From positions 5,165,501 through 5,229,500 of the forward strand of contig JAUIMM010000213.1 of assembly GCA_031769625.1 (NCBI GenBank): a DNA stretch of 64,000 nt. Reading direction: 5' to 3'. Shown here piece by piece: positions 42,752 to 56,060 of the stretch (within the stretch, counting starts at the first letter, position 1; every line of letters starts with the position of its first letter). Below the pieces are notes generated by a model that searched no databases, was not told where the DNA came from, and was given only the letters and a program-made list of their open reading frames with translations. The DNA comes from Taudactylus pleione (Eukaryota; Chordata; Amphibia; Anura; Myobatrachidae). The position numbers were made by a program, and so were the translations under genes.

Positions 42752-43546
42752 TTATAAAAAAGTACAAAGGAGCACTCATAGTGCCCAAATCAATAAACCA
42801 CAGGAAATATACTATTCAGGTCACACGTAACTTTTAAAATCTTGTTACAATAGCTGCTTAACTGATAACACTCGCTGGTCACCATAGACACCAGTTGATC
42901 TCTTTGACAAGACAGGAGTATTGTTCAGTTTGCCTGGTTATAAATAACCACAGCAGATAGGCCAACAGCAGTCATGTTTGCATTGTCCACCCTACTCATA
43001 GGATTATTATTGGGCATCTCAGCTGTTTTCAGGCTACATGTACAATATCACAGCATGTGTAGGCACCTTTACACTTACACAGAGAAGATGAAAAAATTAA
43101 ACGAGAAGCACTCATAGTACAAAATGTTTCTTGTACTCAGACTATAAAGCAGATATTATTCCTCATGTATGTCTAACTTCACAATGAGTGAAAACTTCAG
43201 TAAGGGCAATGGATACTCAGTGAAAATTCAGATAATAAACAATACAAGCCACATGTGTATTATCTTTATGATCAGTAATATGGTATAAAAACAAATGTGT
43301 ACAGTATGAAAAATAGTCAGTGCTTTTTTGATAAATAATGTCCAGGCTCATTCACCTGACTCCTTGGCGATGCTGCTGCAGAGCGCAGGGAACCGGCAGA
43401 ACACAAAAACACAACAGAAGGCTAGTTTTAAGGAACAGTGTGCAAATGTATTCATCCCCCTAACAAGTCGACAGATTTCTCAAATTACCAATAACACTAA
43501 CATGGATTGTTCCAGACAGCATTTTTATTGTGAACCAGTTTACTCT
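42752..43546. other. Unassigned; possible retroelement terminal fragment
   Basis: Begins immediately after a TA microsatellite, like PLE-1. The phrase 'gagcactcatagt' (42769) returns as 'gaagcactcatagtac' (43106). No motif or domain confirms a family. Confidence 0.25.
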
Positions 43547-43721
43547 AGGAGGCATATTTACTAAAGTGTGGGTTTTTAGAAGTGGAGATGTTGCCCATAG
43601 CAACCAATCATATTCTAGCTATTATCTTCTAGAAGGTGCTAGATAAATGTTAGGTAGAATCTGATTGGGTGCTATAGGCAACATCTCCACATAAACCCGC
43701 ACTTTAGTAAATATACCCCTT
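43547..43721. mobile_element. Foldback MITE, second copy of the 22240 family
   Basis: GGCATATTTACTAAAGTGTG faces GCACTTTAGTAAATATACC. Inner arms hold 'gttgcccatagcaacca' and 'tgggtgctataggcaac'. The target duplication is not clear. Confidence 0.88.
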
Positions 43722-46125
43722 AAAGTATATACATATGACAGTGGAAGAGCTGCTTTAAAAAAAGATCTTCACATCAACTTGTAGTCTATTTACAAAACCC
43801 ATCTATCTTTGTTTTTACATGTACAGTATGAATAGAAGCCTTGCACGTATTGTTTTAAAACATATTTTGATTTCATATTTTGGATTTAATTCCACTTTAC
43901 ACAATACCTTCTCATCATGGAAAAATCAGGACTTTGTAATTTAAAGAGCCTTTTGCAAAGCAGCTTTCCCTCTACATCAGTACTGCAACTCACGGATAAA
44001 TTGGCAATCAGACACATTTCTTATTTAGATGTACAGAGCATCACTGTGGATTCTGCTAAACTACGTATAATCCATTTTGCATGAAAAACAGATTTGTTGA
44101 CTACAGTACAGCTTGTAATTACTGAACAGAGTGAGCATGAGTTGGTGTTGACTTTAAATAATGAGAAAAGGTCTTAAAAAACGCCACACTAGAAATATAA
44201 TTCAGCTATTAATGCCAGTGCAGCAATATCTGTGCACTCTAGTAAAGAAAAAAATCTGACCTTACAAAAGTGATTAAATACTATAATTAATTTTTGCTCC
44301 AGTTGCAAATGTTTAAAAAGTCTTAAATACTGTGTTTAACAAGATTTTTAAAGTGACAGTAACACTTAAAATGTGGGAGGCCTAATATTTTTTTTTTGCA
44401 AAGTTAAAATCTATGTACTGGGACATGAATAGATGGCTAAATTAAATCAGGGCTGTAATGTTCTTCATTCGTCATAAGGTTTATACTGTAGTATGGAACA
44501 CCTCATCTAAAATATAGTATGGTGTCGTTTTAAATTATGTCTGGATTTTAACACACTGTCCCTGACATTCCAGTACCAATAACAGCTTGTTAATTATAAC
44601 TGTACAGTATGTGTATGACTATGAGATTATCACCAAACAGCAACATCTACTTGACTTTAATCATTACAGAAGTTTCTGGATTACAGTTTTTCAGAGAATC
44701 TTGTATAACCAGGGTTGTGACCCCCAACCCCCTTGCACTAGCATATGTGCTACCATTTTTCCGGTTATTTCCAACCGCCAAGGTAAGTAAATTTAATGGG
44801 TGTGCACTGTGAGGCTCCCTTGTATAGATACAACACTGAATAGATCCATTACATATTTTGGAGACAACCCTCCCACATCCCGTCTTCTCCACTGAAGTGA
44901 TGACCTGCTCTCCCAGGAGTCCGTGTGGGCTTCATGAGTCTCCTGGATGTTCTGGGAGAGCAGGCAGGTATGTCATATGCTTTATAAATATAGAGACAAA
45001 TTACAGCTTTCTTTTTGGAGCAACACGAAACTCTCAGTTTCAACCTTTAGAACTCTGACTTGGTAAATGTCCCCCAGTGCTTAAATTATTCTATTGTATA
45101 TGATATTGCCCATACTATTACATGTCTGTTATTGAAGCAGGTACTTTAGTTTATTTTGTTATTAAATCACACAATATCACAGAGGCACCTGTGCGATACT
45201 CAGCTCGGGTAATCGTGGCTAACACAGATCCCATGTGCCAAGTTGATTCTGAGATCAGACTAGTGCTGTCAGTAGGGAGAGTGACAGTGATGCTATATTC
45301 ATTGGTGCTGCTGTGTCACTGTTGGCATGACTGGCTCTGGTGTTGGAAGTTGGAACAGCTTTGACAGCCTCATCATTGGTAATGCAAAAAATCCTTCCTA
45401 AAAACAGCAGCTGTTTTCATACGCCATCATCGAATGTGCACTGGTTCCATTTTGTTTGGTGGCTGCTGCTATCCCGTCTTCGACAGGCCAGCCTCTCCAT
45501 TGAGTACATACGTGTGCTGGCTTGCTGGCGTGCCGGTGTTGTGCATGCACGTATGCTGACTGGTTGGTGCACAGATTTGGGCTTTTAATCCCACTAATGT
45601 TAAAAAAAAAAAGTTTAAAAAGTGGTCAAATTTATTTGAAATATTAGAAAGTATGTTAAATCATTTTACATGAAAAAAAACATTATTCAAAGAATGGAGA
45701 AGATCTTTAGTTTAGAAATCTTGTGCTTTCTTTTTCTTAAATTCTAGCAACACTCAAGCGAGCCTGTCCTTAAATATGCGGAAACAGGCTTTTCTGTATG
45801 TTTTAAGGTCAGAATTTTCTTGATAAGTATGCCCCTAGATAGCCCTGATACTGACACACACAGGTTTCCGAATTAATATTTATTACCAGTCACACAGTTA
45901 TTCACAGCTTGCTGTACATGGAGAGGCTAAAGATCACAAAGGTGGGGGCTTTTTATACTACAGTTAATCAGTTAATCAAAGAGGTCACAGTTTCACAAAA
46001 AGAAAACCAAAGCAAGACCAAGAAGGGGCTCAAACACTTATCATGTATTCAGCACCGTGCTATACAGTATGCCATTACTTACACGTTATATTAATGAGCT
46101 TGGCACTTATCACAATACCGCACAT
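43722..46125. other. No gene; one hairpin at 44900-44967
   Basis: Complex AT-rich DNA. At 44900-44967 CCTGCTCTCCCAGGAG and the partly complementary 'ctgggagagcagg' form a hairpin within a short unassigned segment. Open frames are under 85 codons and have no domain. Candidate single-copy DNA. Confidence 0.45.
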
Positions 46126-46126
46126 A

Positions 46127-46150
46127 GGGGCTGATTCAGAAATGGACACC
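46127..46150. mobile_element. Isolated GGGGCTGATTCAG-type MITE end
   Basis: GGGGCTGATTCAGAAATGG matches the terminus of the 13835 family. The other end was not found; the minisatellite-bearing element starting at 46299 may interrupt it. Confidence 0.45.
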
Positions 46151-46298
46151 CACTGCCGGCTTCTCTGATACGATAATGCGTCCAAACAATTACCAGCCAT
46201 CGGATCAACTGCATGACTATCGAACATCTGTTTAATCCTCAAATTATTCAGGCTGTATGGTGAAATTACGCTGCGGAGCCAGTAGAGCTGCGTCCAAG

Positions 46299-47649
46299 CA
46301 GGGGCGCCGAGAGGGGCCAGGCGGGGGCCCGGCGGGGGCCCGGGTCCGACGCCGCCCCCCCTCCCTCACAGCAGCCCAGCACACAGCGTGTGCTGAGCTG
46401 TAGTTGGAGACTGCTCATGGCTGCTGAGCAGCAGCCACAGCAGTCTCTTATGCCTGTGCGGGGGAGCGATCACACTGGCCGGGCCGGGGGGCAGGGTGCC
46501 ATGTGCCCCCCAGGCCGCAGCGTCATGCGGGCCGCGGGCAGTCTGTGTCACTGTAACACAGACTGCACCGCGTGTGTAGCGCTGACTGGACACCACAAGG
46601 GGGGAACCACTACTGGAGGCACTGCAAGGGGGGGGACTACTACTAATGGGGGCAATACAAGGGGGGGACTACTACTACTGGGGGCACTACAAGGGGGGGG
46701 ACTACTGGTGGCACTACAAAGGGGGAACCACTACTGGACTGGGGGCACTACAAGAGGGAGGGACTACTACTGGGGGCACTACAAGAGGGAGACCACTACT
46801 GGGGGTACTACAAGGGGGAGATCACTACTGGGGGCACTACAGGGGGGGAGGGCACTACAAGGGGGACCACTACTGGGGATTATAACTGGGGGCACTTCAA
46901 GGGGGGGACTACAACTGGGGGGACTACTATTGGGGGCACTACAAGGGGGGGACTACTATTACAAGGGGGGACTACTACTACTAGGGGCACTACAAGGGGG
47001 GGACTACTATTACAAGGGGGGACAACTACTACTAGGGGCACTACAAGGGGAGGGGACATCCACTAGGGGCACTGCATAAGGGGGAGGGGACTACTACTAT
47101 GGGCACTACATAGGGGGGAGGGGACTACCACTGGGGGCACTGCATCGAGGGACCACTGCTGGGGGCTCTATAAAAAGGGCAATACTGGGGGTACTGCATA
47201 GGGGGGAGACTACAACTGGGGTCACTATTTAAGGGGCACTGCATAAGGGTTACCACTATTGAGGGCACTGCATGGGGTGTGGACTGCTACTGGGGGCACT
47301 ATATAAGGAGCACTGCATAGGGGGTACCCCTAATGGGGGCACTATATAAGGGGCTTACTACTGAGGGCACAAGGGGCACTGCACAGGGGGGACCACTACT
47401 GGGGGCACTGTATAAGGTGCACTGCATAGGGGGATCACTACTGGGGGCACTACTGGAGGCCTGCATAAGGGGATCCTCTCCTGGGGCACAGGGGGGCACT
47501 GCATATGGGCACCAGGATGGGGCTGTTTCTAATCTTTATTTTTACTTTACATTAATCCCATATGGACCCGCCTCCTCCCTGGAACAATTGGGGGGGGGCG
47601 CCGTAGCACGCATGTTCTTCGGGCACCCTGGCTACACGCTACCCCTCTG
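46299..47649. mobile_element. hAT-like element with GGGGGCACTAC minisatellite
   Basis: The left end CAGGGGCGCCGAGAGG is followed by GC-rich DNA, a long minisatellite, then 'gggcgccgtagcacg' and a possible right end reading CAGAGGGGTAGCGTG on the other strand. No 8-bp duplication is visible, so the limits are uncertain. The array core is the complement of that in the 3340-3850 part of the 1508-4226 hAT, supporting a shared family. No transposase. Confidence 0.55.
46600..47470. repeat. Minisatellite, core GGGGGCACTACAAGGGGGGACTACTACT
   Basis: Degenerate units of about 15-35 bp alternating GGGGGCACTACAAG with GGGGGACTACTACT. The 229-codon Gly/Thr-rich frame (46390-47079) and the 79-codon frame within it are translations of the repeat. 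Confidence 0.92.
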
Positions 47650-49670
47650 CCAGGGCCACCTACATGCATTTGCCCCCCAGGCTAAAAGTTGCCAGCCAGC
47701 CCGATTGGCTCTGTATCACTTACTTACTGCTGCTAAAACTGAGATATTTCGGCAGACTCAACATGAAGAAATTCCATAGAATTCTGTTATCAATATGGCA
47801 GCTGCTTTAGGTAATTTCAGACACATCCAGAGGGACCTTATGCATGTCCAAAATAGCCATATGCATCAAAATAATACCCAACTACAAAGGGGCTTAAGGT
47901 ACTGTAGCATTCGCCTTGATCGCCCCTGGTAAGTATGCAGTAAAAACTAATGAAAACAATGCTGATGCCACACTTTACTTGAGATGTTACATATTAAGGT
48001 GTACACACACACAATTGGCCATACGTCTCCAAAAGAGGGTTACATACATTATATAACTTGATGAACCTTTGCAAGGTCTTATTGTACTTGAGTATTTGGA
48101 TAATGTAAAGATTTCCCAAAACAGACAAGTATTAGCTATAGTTGTACTCATATAAATATATTTCCTCACTACATTAAAATAAGTGTAGTTCACCTATTCC
48201 AAACTCAGGTGGTAATAATAATTAAAAAAAATACTTAGGGATTAATTATAGTTTGAGCAAATATAAAACGGCCACTTAGGGTTCAAAGGTTTAAGGGGCA
48301 CCTAACATACTGAATGGAAAACTGTCACTCATTCAGTGTTTTTTCCCAGCTGTGCCTCCACACTGATAGCTGGCCGATGACGCCCAGTCTGTCAGAATGG
48401 TACATACAAGGTAAGCAGCAGAGAATCATTGACAGACTACTATATATTATACTTAAGCAGATATATTTTAACCCAAACCAGCACCACAATCAGGAACTGC
48501 TTTAGGTTAAATATGTGGGGTCTGCGAAAAGTATAGATTAGTGGGTCCACATTGATTGAAAAAAAAAAAAAAGACATAACAACATATATTAAAGTATCTA
48601 AGTGCAAAAAGTTAAAAGGGAAATAAAATAAAAATACAAAATATATTTAAACATAAAATGTTATTCTTAGTTTGTAATACTTCATATTTTATCATACTTT
48701 ATTTTAGTTTGTAAATTCATTAATAATATCTGCAAAGTGTATTGTCTTCAAAAAGTAATTTCCAGTCATTTTCATTAGACATTACCATCACAGCAGTATG
48801 TCTTACTTTCTAATCTCTCTACTTTGACTTACTACTTTTCCCTCAGCCATAGAGATGCAATGTCAAGAAGACACAAATTCCTATGTCTATAGGCATCCCG
48901 CATGAAGCATCTGAAGATGACGTTGCCCACCGTCTCGAAGCTGCGGAAAGCTTTCCGAAGCTTGGTGCATATGAGAGATGCAGTCAGACCACAAAAACTG
49001 CATTTTTGGGAGTTTGACTGCATAGTAGATCATAGTGCATCCCGCCCTATATGTGGGAGGATTGAGACTATATTGCTGCTGCTGGTATTAGTAAAATAGA
49101 TTATCAACAAAATGAGGAAAGTGACAGCATCATCCGGAAAATTTGGTCAAAATTGTCTGGGTACATGTGTTGTATATTGGATGCATTTCTGTTAAGAGGT
49201 CCAATACGCAGCTCTGCAGAAGAGAGGCACTAATGATGTATGTTTACCACAAATCTCTTGTTCAGTGAAGCCTACAGTATTCTTCTCTTCTATCATGGAA
49301 ATTGATAAAATAATCAATTAATAGATAATATAATCATAGCATCTATGTCTTAAACTTGAACCCTTTGTGGTCTTCTAGAATAGCACCTGGACACTTGGGT
49401 TATATTTACAAGTGCGGTGTAACCCAGTTTTTCAATGGGTGACCAACTTTATTAGTGCCTCCACCAAAGCTAAGTGGTATGATAGTGTCAATTATAAAGT
49501 GGGCCTCCATGGGTAGACCCAAAATGGTATATATTGTATATTAAGCAAACATAGACTAGTGATAATTAATGTATTATACCTTCATTTTCTTACAGATCTA
49601 TCTCTCCACTCTTTTATTCAGACAATCTCCATCATCAGGTAAGTGTTCAAACTATGGGCAGAATATCATA
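47650..49670. other. No gene; short hairpins near 48900-49025
   Basis: AT-rich. Near 48930-48975 'gaagctgcggaaagctttccgaagcttgg' is self-complementary, and near 48978-49022 'atgcagtcaga' faces 'tttgactgcat'. Repeated use of 'cgaagctgcggaaagc' suggests a small decayed element. Confidence 0.4.
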
Positions 49671-49672
49671 TA

Positions 49673-50097
49673 CAGCTTGAGTCTCCAATATCCAAAATGC
49701 TTGGGACCAGTGGTATTTTGGATATCAGAATATTCTGTATTATGGAATACTTGCCTACCATAATGAAATATCTTGAGAATAGGCCCCAAATCTAAACAAA
49801 GAATGCATTTATGTGTTATATACACCTTATACACACAGCCTTCAGGTAATTTTATACAATATTTTCAGTAATTTTGTGGCTCAAACAAAGTTTGTGTACA
49901 TACATGAAATTCATTTATGTTTCATATACACCTTATACACACAGCCTGAAGGTCATTTTATACATTATTTTTAATAATTTTGTGCCTTAAACAAAGTTTG
50001 TGTACATTCAACCATCAAAAATCAAAGTTTTCACTATCTCAGTCATGCTAAAAAAAATCCATATTCCAGAATGTTTGGATATGGGAGACTCAACCTG
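49673..50097. mobile_element. Pogo/Tigger-like Tc1-mariner MITE with internal duplication
   Basis: The left end CAGCTTGAGTCTCCAATATCC and the right end, on the other strand, CAGGTTGAGTCTCCCATATCC lie between TA dinucleotides (49671-49672 and 50098-50099). The interior contains about 105 bp repeated in tandem (49804-49908 and 49909-50012), including 'atatacaccttatacacacag' and 'aaacaaagtttgtgtacat'. From memory, sequence of this kind occurs in a mammalian DNA transposon family; that needs a database check. Confidence 0.8.
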
Positions 50098-50099
50098 TA

Positions 50100-51632
50100 C
50101 TGATAAGCTGTGACAAGTTTATTACATACACATGTAGACTTTAAATATACCACTTCCCTACAAAATACAATATTTGTTCTACTTATTTGCAACATATGTA
50201 CCAATGTTTAAACTAATCTATCTTTTGTCAAATTACTAGGTAAACTGATGTCATGAGAATGCCGCAGAGCAAACCGTGCACCACATACTCTACCAATGAA
50301 TCCTTTGATACACTGGGATCGACTCTTTCCTTAATGAATAAATGACAAGGTTACTAACTTTCCTTTTTTCTACCTTACATAACATTAACTAACATAGTAA
50401 GGAAGAATTTAAACTTACATACACTATAGCAATTGGAAAGCAATATACACTGTTTCTATGTCAAATGATAGATAACAAAAGATTGACAGGTTGCGTCCAT
50501 TGAAAGTTTAGTTAACAGTAAAAAGTATCTAAAAGCAATCCAATTTCCTTTATATTGACTGATAAGAGCTTTAAGGGAAAGTTAACTAATCCTGTATGTC
50601 CTGCGTCCTTCCTTGCTCTGGTTCTATAACACACATTGAATAGTGGCTGTTGCTATGTCCTTTCCTGAGCTGCTGAGTTCATTGCAATTATAGTTAAAAG
50701 TTTATCAAGTCACCTGACTGAAACTTTTCTTCTCCTGTCGAAGTTCAAAGCTATAAGGAATGTCTGATGGTTTACTATTATCAATTGTAAAACAAAGAAT
50801 TACTTCTTTCCATGACTGAGAAATAACTATTTCCCTTTTCTATATTTCTGTACAAAGATGTACATCAAAAAGCAAATGTCAATAGCTGCAGTCATTACTG
50901 TGTCTAACGCATCACTTCAACACACTCTGATGTTTTTTCTTGTGAAGGTGGATTACGATCCCAGTACAGTATTAGGACTGTGAGGGTGACTGGGGCTACT
51001 CTCTCTAGTCCTCCCCCAACTCACTATTATAAGATCAGCTATTGTGACTCTGAACTATATGAAGGGAGAGACAGCAGTAATGCAGTCACTATTATATCCA
51101 TCTGAGAGGAAATAACACACAAGTTATATTTTACCTAAAATATACGAGCTCTCTTGTGGCTGTTAATCCTCTGTAGTATTTTCAGTGAAATAAGGAGCTC
51201 ACTGAGTAACTTCAATTTCTATCTGACCTTCAGCTGTTATTATCCTAAAGGCAGTGATAGATTTGAGGGCATAATATTCCCCGCTTTAAAGTTAATATAT
51301 AGGGAAAGTCTATAGTGGATATTTCTTCCTAGATGGCTGCCAGCTATAGCTAACACTTTCAATTATCATTATCCCTGAAGGGTATAGCTTGAATATATCA
51401 CCGCTCACCCGTCTAAGGTGGTATGAAGCACCAGTGTACTAGCGCTACTCACAGAGCCCCTCTGAATTATTGCGGCCGCTAGCTGTTCCTATCCTCCTGC
51501 AGCAGCGCTCACCTCCGGACATCTGCGCTGTCACTGTGCTGCTGCGGATTGGATCTAACACCACCCACCTCCTGTCAGCTGGGCGTCACTTCTATGGTCA
51601 GCACACATTCAGTGACTGATCTCCAGTGATTG
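50100..51632. other. No gene proven; GC-richer island at 51420-51600
   Basis: Mostly AT-rich. At 51420-51600 the composition shifts and CpGs appear, including a GCGGCCGC site at 51474. An inverted CCAAT box ('ggattgg') follows at 51546. This could be a promoter or first exon of a host gene, but I see no convincing coding frame or splice donor. Confidence 0.3.
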
Positions 51633-52276
51633 CTTTAAACTAGGGGTGTGCACCGGCCACTTTTCGTGTTTTGTATTTTGGTTTTGGATCTGGATCTTTC
51701 TTCGTGTTTTGGATCTGGATTGGTTTTGCCAAAACCACCCTTCCGTGTTTTGGGTTCTGGGTTTTGTGTTTTGGATCTGTATTTTTTTTTTTTTAAATCA
51801 TAAAAACAGCTAAAATCACAGAATTTCTGGGTTTTTCTACTCCTATGCTATTATTAACCTCAATAACCTTAATTTCCACTCATTTCCAGTCTATTCTGAA
51901 CACCTCACACCTCACAATAGTGTTTTTATGTCCAAAAGGTTGCACCGAGGTAGCTGGATGACTATGCTAAGCGACACGAGTGGGCGGCACAAACACGTGG
52001 CCTATCTAGGAGTGACACTGCAGTGGCAGACAGGATGGCAGTTTGAAAAACTAGGCCCCAAACAGTACATAATGCCAAGAAAAAAAAGAGGTGCAAGATG
52101 GAATTGTCCTTGGGCCCTCCCACCCACCCTTATGTTGTATAAACAGGACATGCACACTTTAACAAACCAATCATTTCAGCGACAGGGTCTGACACACGAC
52201 TGTGGCTGAAATGATTGATTCGTTTGGGCCCCCACAAAACAAGCTGGCAATTAATCTGTCCCTGCACAAACTGGCT

Positions 52277-55271
52277 CTACGGAGGCAAGATGTCATCCTC
52301 ATCCTCCTCATCCACCGATTCCTCACCCTCTTCAGTGTTGTGTACATCCTCATCCTCACAGAGTATCAAATCGTCCCCGCTGGAATCCACCACCACAGGT
52401 CCCTCTGTATGTTCTGGAGGCTGGTCTCCCTGGAAGAGTTGATAATTCATTTTTATGAACATCATCTTCTCCACATTTTCTGGAAGCAACCTCCTACGCC
52501 TTTCACTGACAAGGTTCCCGGCTGCACTAAACACTCTTTCGGAGTACACACTGGAGGGGGGGCAACTCTGGTAAAATAAAGCCAGTTTGTACAGGGGCCT
52601 CCAAATTGGCTCTTTTTCCTGCCAGTACAGGTACGGACTGTCTGACATGCCTACTTGGATGCTGTCACCGATGTAATCCTCCACCATTCTGTCAATGGTG
52701 ACAGTATCATATGCAGTGACAGTAGACATGTCAGAAATTGTTGCCAGGTCCTTCAGTCTGGACCAGATGTCCAAACTTGGTCCTATCTGCCCTGCATCAC
52801 CGCCAGCGGGTTGCTTATGATACCTAAGTTTTTTCCTGGCAGCCCCAGTTGCGGGAGAAAATGAAGAAGGAGCTGTTGACGTGTCACGTTCCGCTTCAGC
52901 TGACAGTGTTTTCACCAGCAGGTCTTTGCACCTCTGCAGGCTTGTGTCGGCTGGAATGACACCACATAGGTGGCCAAAATGTAGTGGTCTGATTTCAACA
53001 GATTGACCACCCTGGAATCCTGGCAAAGCGAATGAAGGGTTTCATCCATAAGTCCCACATGCCGTGTGGAATCGCTCCATCTTAGCTCCTCCTTCACTTT
53101 CTCCAGTTGCTTTTGCAAAAGCCTGATGAGGGGAATGACCTGACTCAAGCTGGCAGTGTCTGAACTGAGTTCACGTGTGGCAAGTTCGAAGGGCTGGAGA
53201 ACCTTGCACAACATGGAAATCATTCTCCACTGCGCTTGAGTCAGGTGCATACCCCCTCCTTTGCCTATGTCATAGGTGGATGTATAGGCTTGAATGGCCT
53301 TTTGCTGCTCCTCCATCCTCTGAAGCATATAGAGGGTTCAGTTCCACCACGTCACAACCTCTTGCTTCAGGTGATGGCGGGGCAGGTTCAAGAGTGTTTG
53401 CTGGCGCTCCAGTCTTCAGCACGCAGTCGCTGAATGGCGAAAGTGTCCAGAAATTTTTCGGGCCACCGAAAGCATCTCCTGCACGCCCCTGTCGCTTATC
53501 AGAAAATTCAGCACCACCAAGTTTATTGTGTGAGCAAAACATGGGACATGCTGGAATTTGCCCAGATGTAATGCCCGCACAATATTGGTGGCGTTGTCAG
53601 ATATCACAAATCCCCAAGAGAGTCTAAGTGGGATAAGCCACTGGGCGATGATTTCCCTCAGTTTCTCTAAGAGGTTGTTTCTCTAAGAGGTTGAGGTTGC
53701 AGCATAGCCTGCCTTGGAACGAGCTGGCATTTCTGAGATGCTGCTACTTGTGACGCTGCTGTTGTTGCTGCATAAGATGATACATCTACCTAGTGGGCTG
53801 TCACAGTCATATAGTCCTTAGTCTGCCCTGTTCCACTTGTCCACATGTCCGTGGTTAAGTGGACATTGGGTACAACCGCATTTTTGAGGACACTTTTTCT
53901 GACATTTCTGTACAGTCTCGGTATCGCCTGCCTAGTGAAGTGGAATCTAGATGGGATTTGGAACCGGGGACACACTACCTCCATCAATTGTCTAAATCCC
54001 ACTGCACTAATGGCGGATACCGGACGCACGTCTAACACCAACATAGCAGTCAAGACCTCAGTTATACGTTTTGCTTCAGGATGACTGCTGTCGTACTTCA
54101 TCCTCCTCGCTAAGGACTGTTGGAGGGTCAATTGTTTAGTAAAAGTAGTGGTGTTCCTACTTCCTCTCTGGTATGACGAACGACTCCCAGCAGCAACAAC
54201 AGCAGCGGCAGCAGTAGGCGTAGCAATGCAGGATCCTCCGGTGGAATCCCGGATAGGAGAGTCAGTCATGCCAGTGACATGGCCTGCAGGACTACTTCCG
54301 ATCCCGACTAAGGAGGAAATTGACGAAGAGGGAGTTGACGGTGTGGTTTGCAGGCACTTGGATACAACAGGACAAAGGGATTTAGGTGTCCCTGGACTGC
54401 TTACGGTCTTAGCCAAAGTTTCTGAACTTGACAGTAACTTTTTATGAACGCACTGCAGGTGACGTATAAGGGAGGATGTTCCTAGGTGGTTAACGTCCCT
54501 ACCCCTACTTATTTCACCTTTACATATGGTACATATGGCAAGACAGTTGTTGTCCAGATTTGGATAGAAATATTGCCAGACCAAAGAGGTGGAATGTTTG
54601 GTCTTCTGCCCAGGCATGACCGTGATGGGCTTTTTCATCCCACGGACAACAACTGTCTCCCCCGGAGCCTGATTTAAACAAACCACATCACCATCAAAAT
54701 CCTCATCGCCAACTTCCTCCTCAGTGCCAGCTACACCAGTATCCTCATCCTGTTGTACTTCAACAGTGACATCTTCAATTTACATATCAGCAAGTGGACT
54801 GTGGGTGCTCCTTTCAGCACTTTCAGGCATCGCAACCGCCACCACACTTGGACTCTCCTTGGGGATTTGTGATATCTTCTTAGAACGCACAGTTCTTCGC
54901 TGTGCTTTTGCCAGCTTAACTCGTTTGATTTTTTTTAGCGGGATGAGGGCTTCCTTCGTCATGTGAAGCTGAACCACTAGTCATGAACATAGCGAAAGAC
55001 CTTAGCCGTTCCTTGCCACTCCGTGTTGTAAATGGCATATTGGCAAGTTTACGTTTCTCCTCAGATGATTTAAATGTTTTTTTAAGGTCACTTTCCTGAA
55101 CTTTGTCATTTGGGATTGTATATGCCCTCTACTATGACATTGGGCATCGGCCTTGACAGACGACGTTGATGGCATGTTATCGTCTATGTCATGACTAGTG
55201 GCAGTACTAGGAGGAAGTGGTTCTTGATCTTTCCCTATTTTATTTTTATCGGAGAAAGTTTGGTCCTCCAT
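52277..55271 (-). pseudogene. hAT transposase with BED zinc finger, copy 2, broken
   Basis: The same protein as at 31757-34597, with different lesions. A possible N-terminal piece starts MEDQTFSDKN at 55271. A CAA-to-TAA stop lies at 54780-54782. The BED finger (CTICKGEIS...LIRHLQCVHK) and TTDMWTSG are in the 54686-53790 frame, which ends just after YMTVTAH. CFAHTINLVV, with the conserved His, is in the 53607 frame. A rearranged stretch near 53670-53700 duplicates 'tttctctaagaggttg'. About 33 bp are missing near 52965, removing the VLDPRFKA block. The C-terminal dimerisation region is intact (53026-52277). Confidence 0.94.
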
Positions 55272-55279
55272 TTATGTTA

Positions 55280-56060
55280 TATTGATATATACGTGCGGCT
55301 AAGGCGCACACAAACACAGAAAATAATTTTTAATTTTTGTTGGAGACTAGTGCACTTTGTGGGTTACACCACCCTTTAAGAAATGAGTCAGCCGGATCTT
55401 TACTTATTGGACACAGGTGCATGCTTATCGCTGCTCCTTTGTTGATGCACGTGCAGCTACAGTGCACACAATTCACAAAGACAGAAAAAAATATTTTTTT
55501 ATTTTTTGTGGAGTGCACTTTGAGGGTTACACCACCCTTTCACAGACAGACACACACTTGGCGCTGCTGCTTTGAGGATGCACGTACAGTGCACACAATT
55601 CACAAACACAGAAGAAAATGTTTTTTTTTGTTGGAGTGCACTTTGGGGGTTACACCACCCTTTAACAGACAGACGCACGCTTGGCGCTGCAGCTTTGAGG
55701 ATGCACGTACAGTGCACACAATTCACAAACACAGAACTAAATGTTTTTTTTTGTTGGAGTGCACTTTGGGGGCTTACACCACCCTTTAAGAGATGAGCCA
55801 GTCGGCCCTTTACTTATGACACAGGCGCATGCTTGGCGCTACTTTGTTGATGCACGTGCTACCACAGTGCACACAATTCACAAACACAGAAAATATTTTT
55901 TTATTTTGTTTGGAGTGCACTTTGGGGGTTACAGCACCCTTTAACGGTCAAGCCAGACGGCCCTTTACTTATGACACAGGCGCACGCTTGGCGTTACTTT
56001 GTTGATGCACATGCGGCTACTGCGCACACAATTCACAAACACACAAAACATTTTTTTTAT
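55280..56060. repeat. Variant tandem array in hAT copy 2
   Basis: Five units homologous to the 160-bp units of copy 1. Two middle units are shortened to about 120 bp by loss of the 'gtcaagccagccggccc' part. All keep 'gtgcactttg(g/t)gggttaca', a CACGTG or CACGTA word, and 'cacaattcacaaacacagaa'. Confidence 0.92.

Noticed and set aside
43328..43564. 78-codon frame as a possible small gene
   Set aside because: No domain, poor start context, and it runs into a foldback MITE.
46390..47079. 229-codon open reading frame, Gly/Thr-rich
   Set aside because: It is the translation of a GGGGGCACTAC-type tandem repeat; no start context or domain supports a protein.
47838..47932. Alternative right end (GATCGCCCCTG) for the 46299 element
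   Set aside because: The terminal bases fit CAGGGGCG, but the flanking octamer GTAAGTAT does not match CGTCCAAG at the left end.
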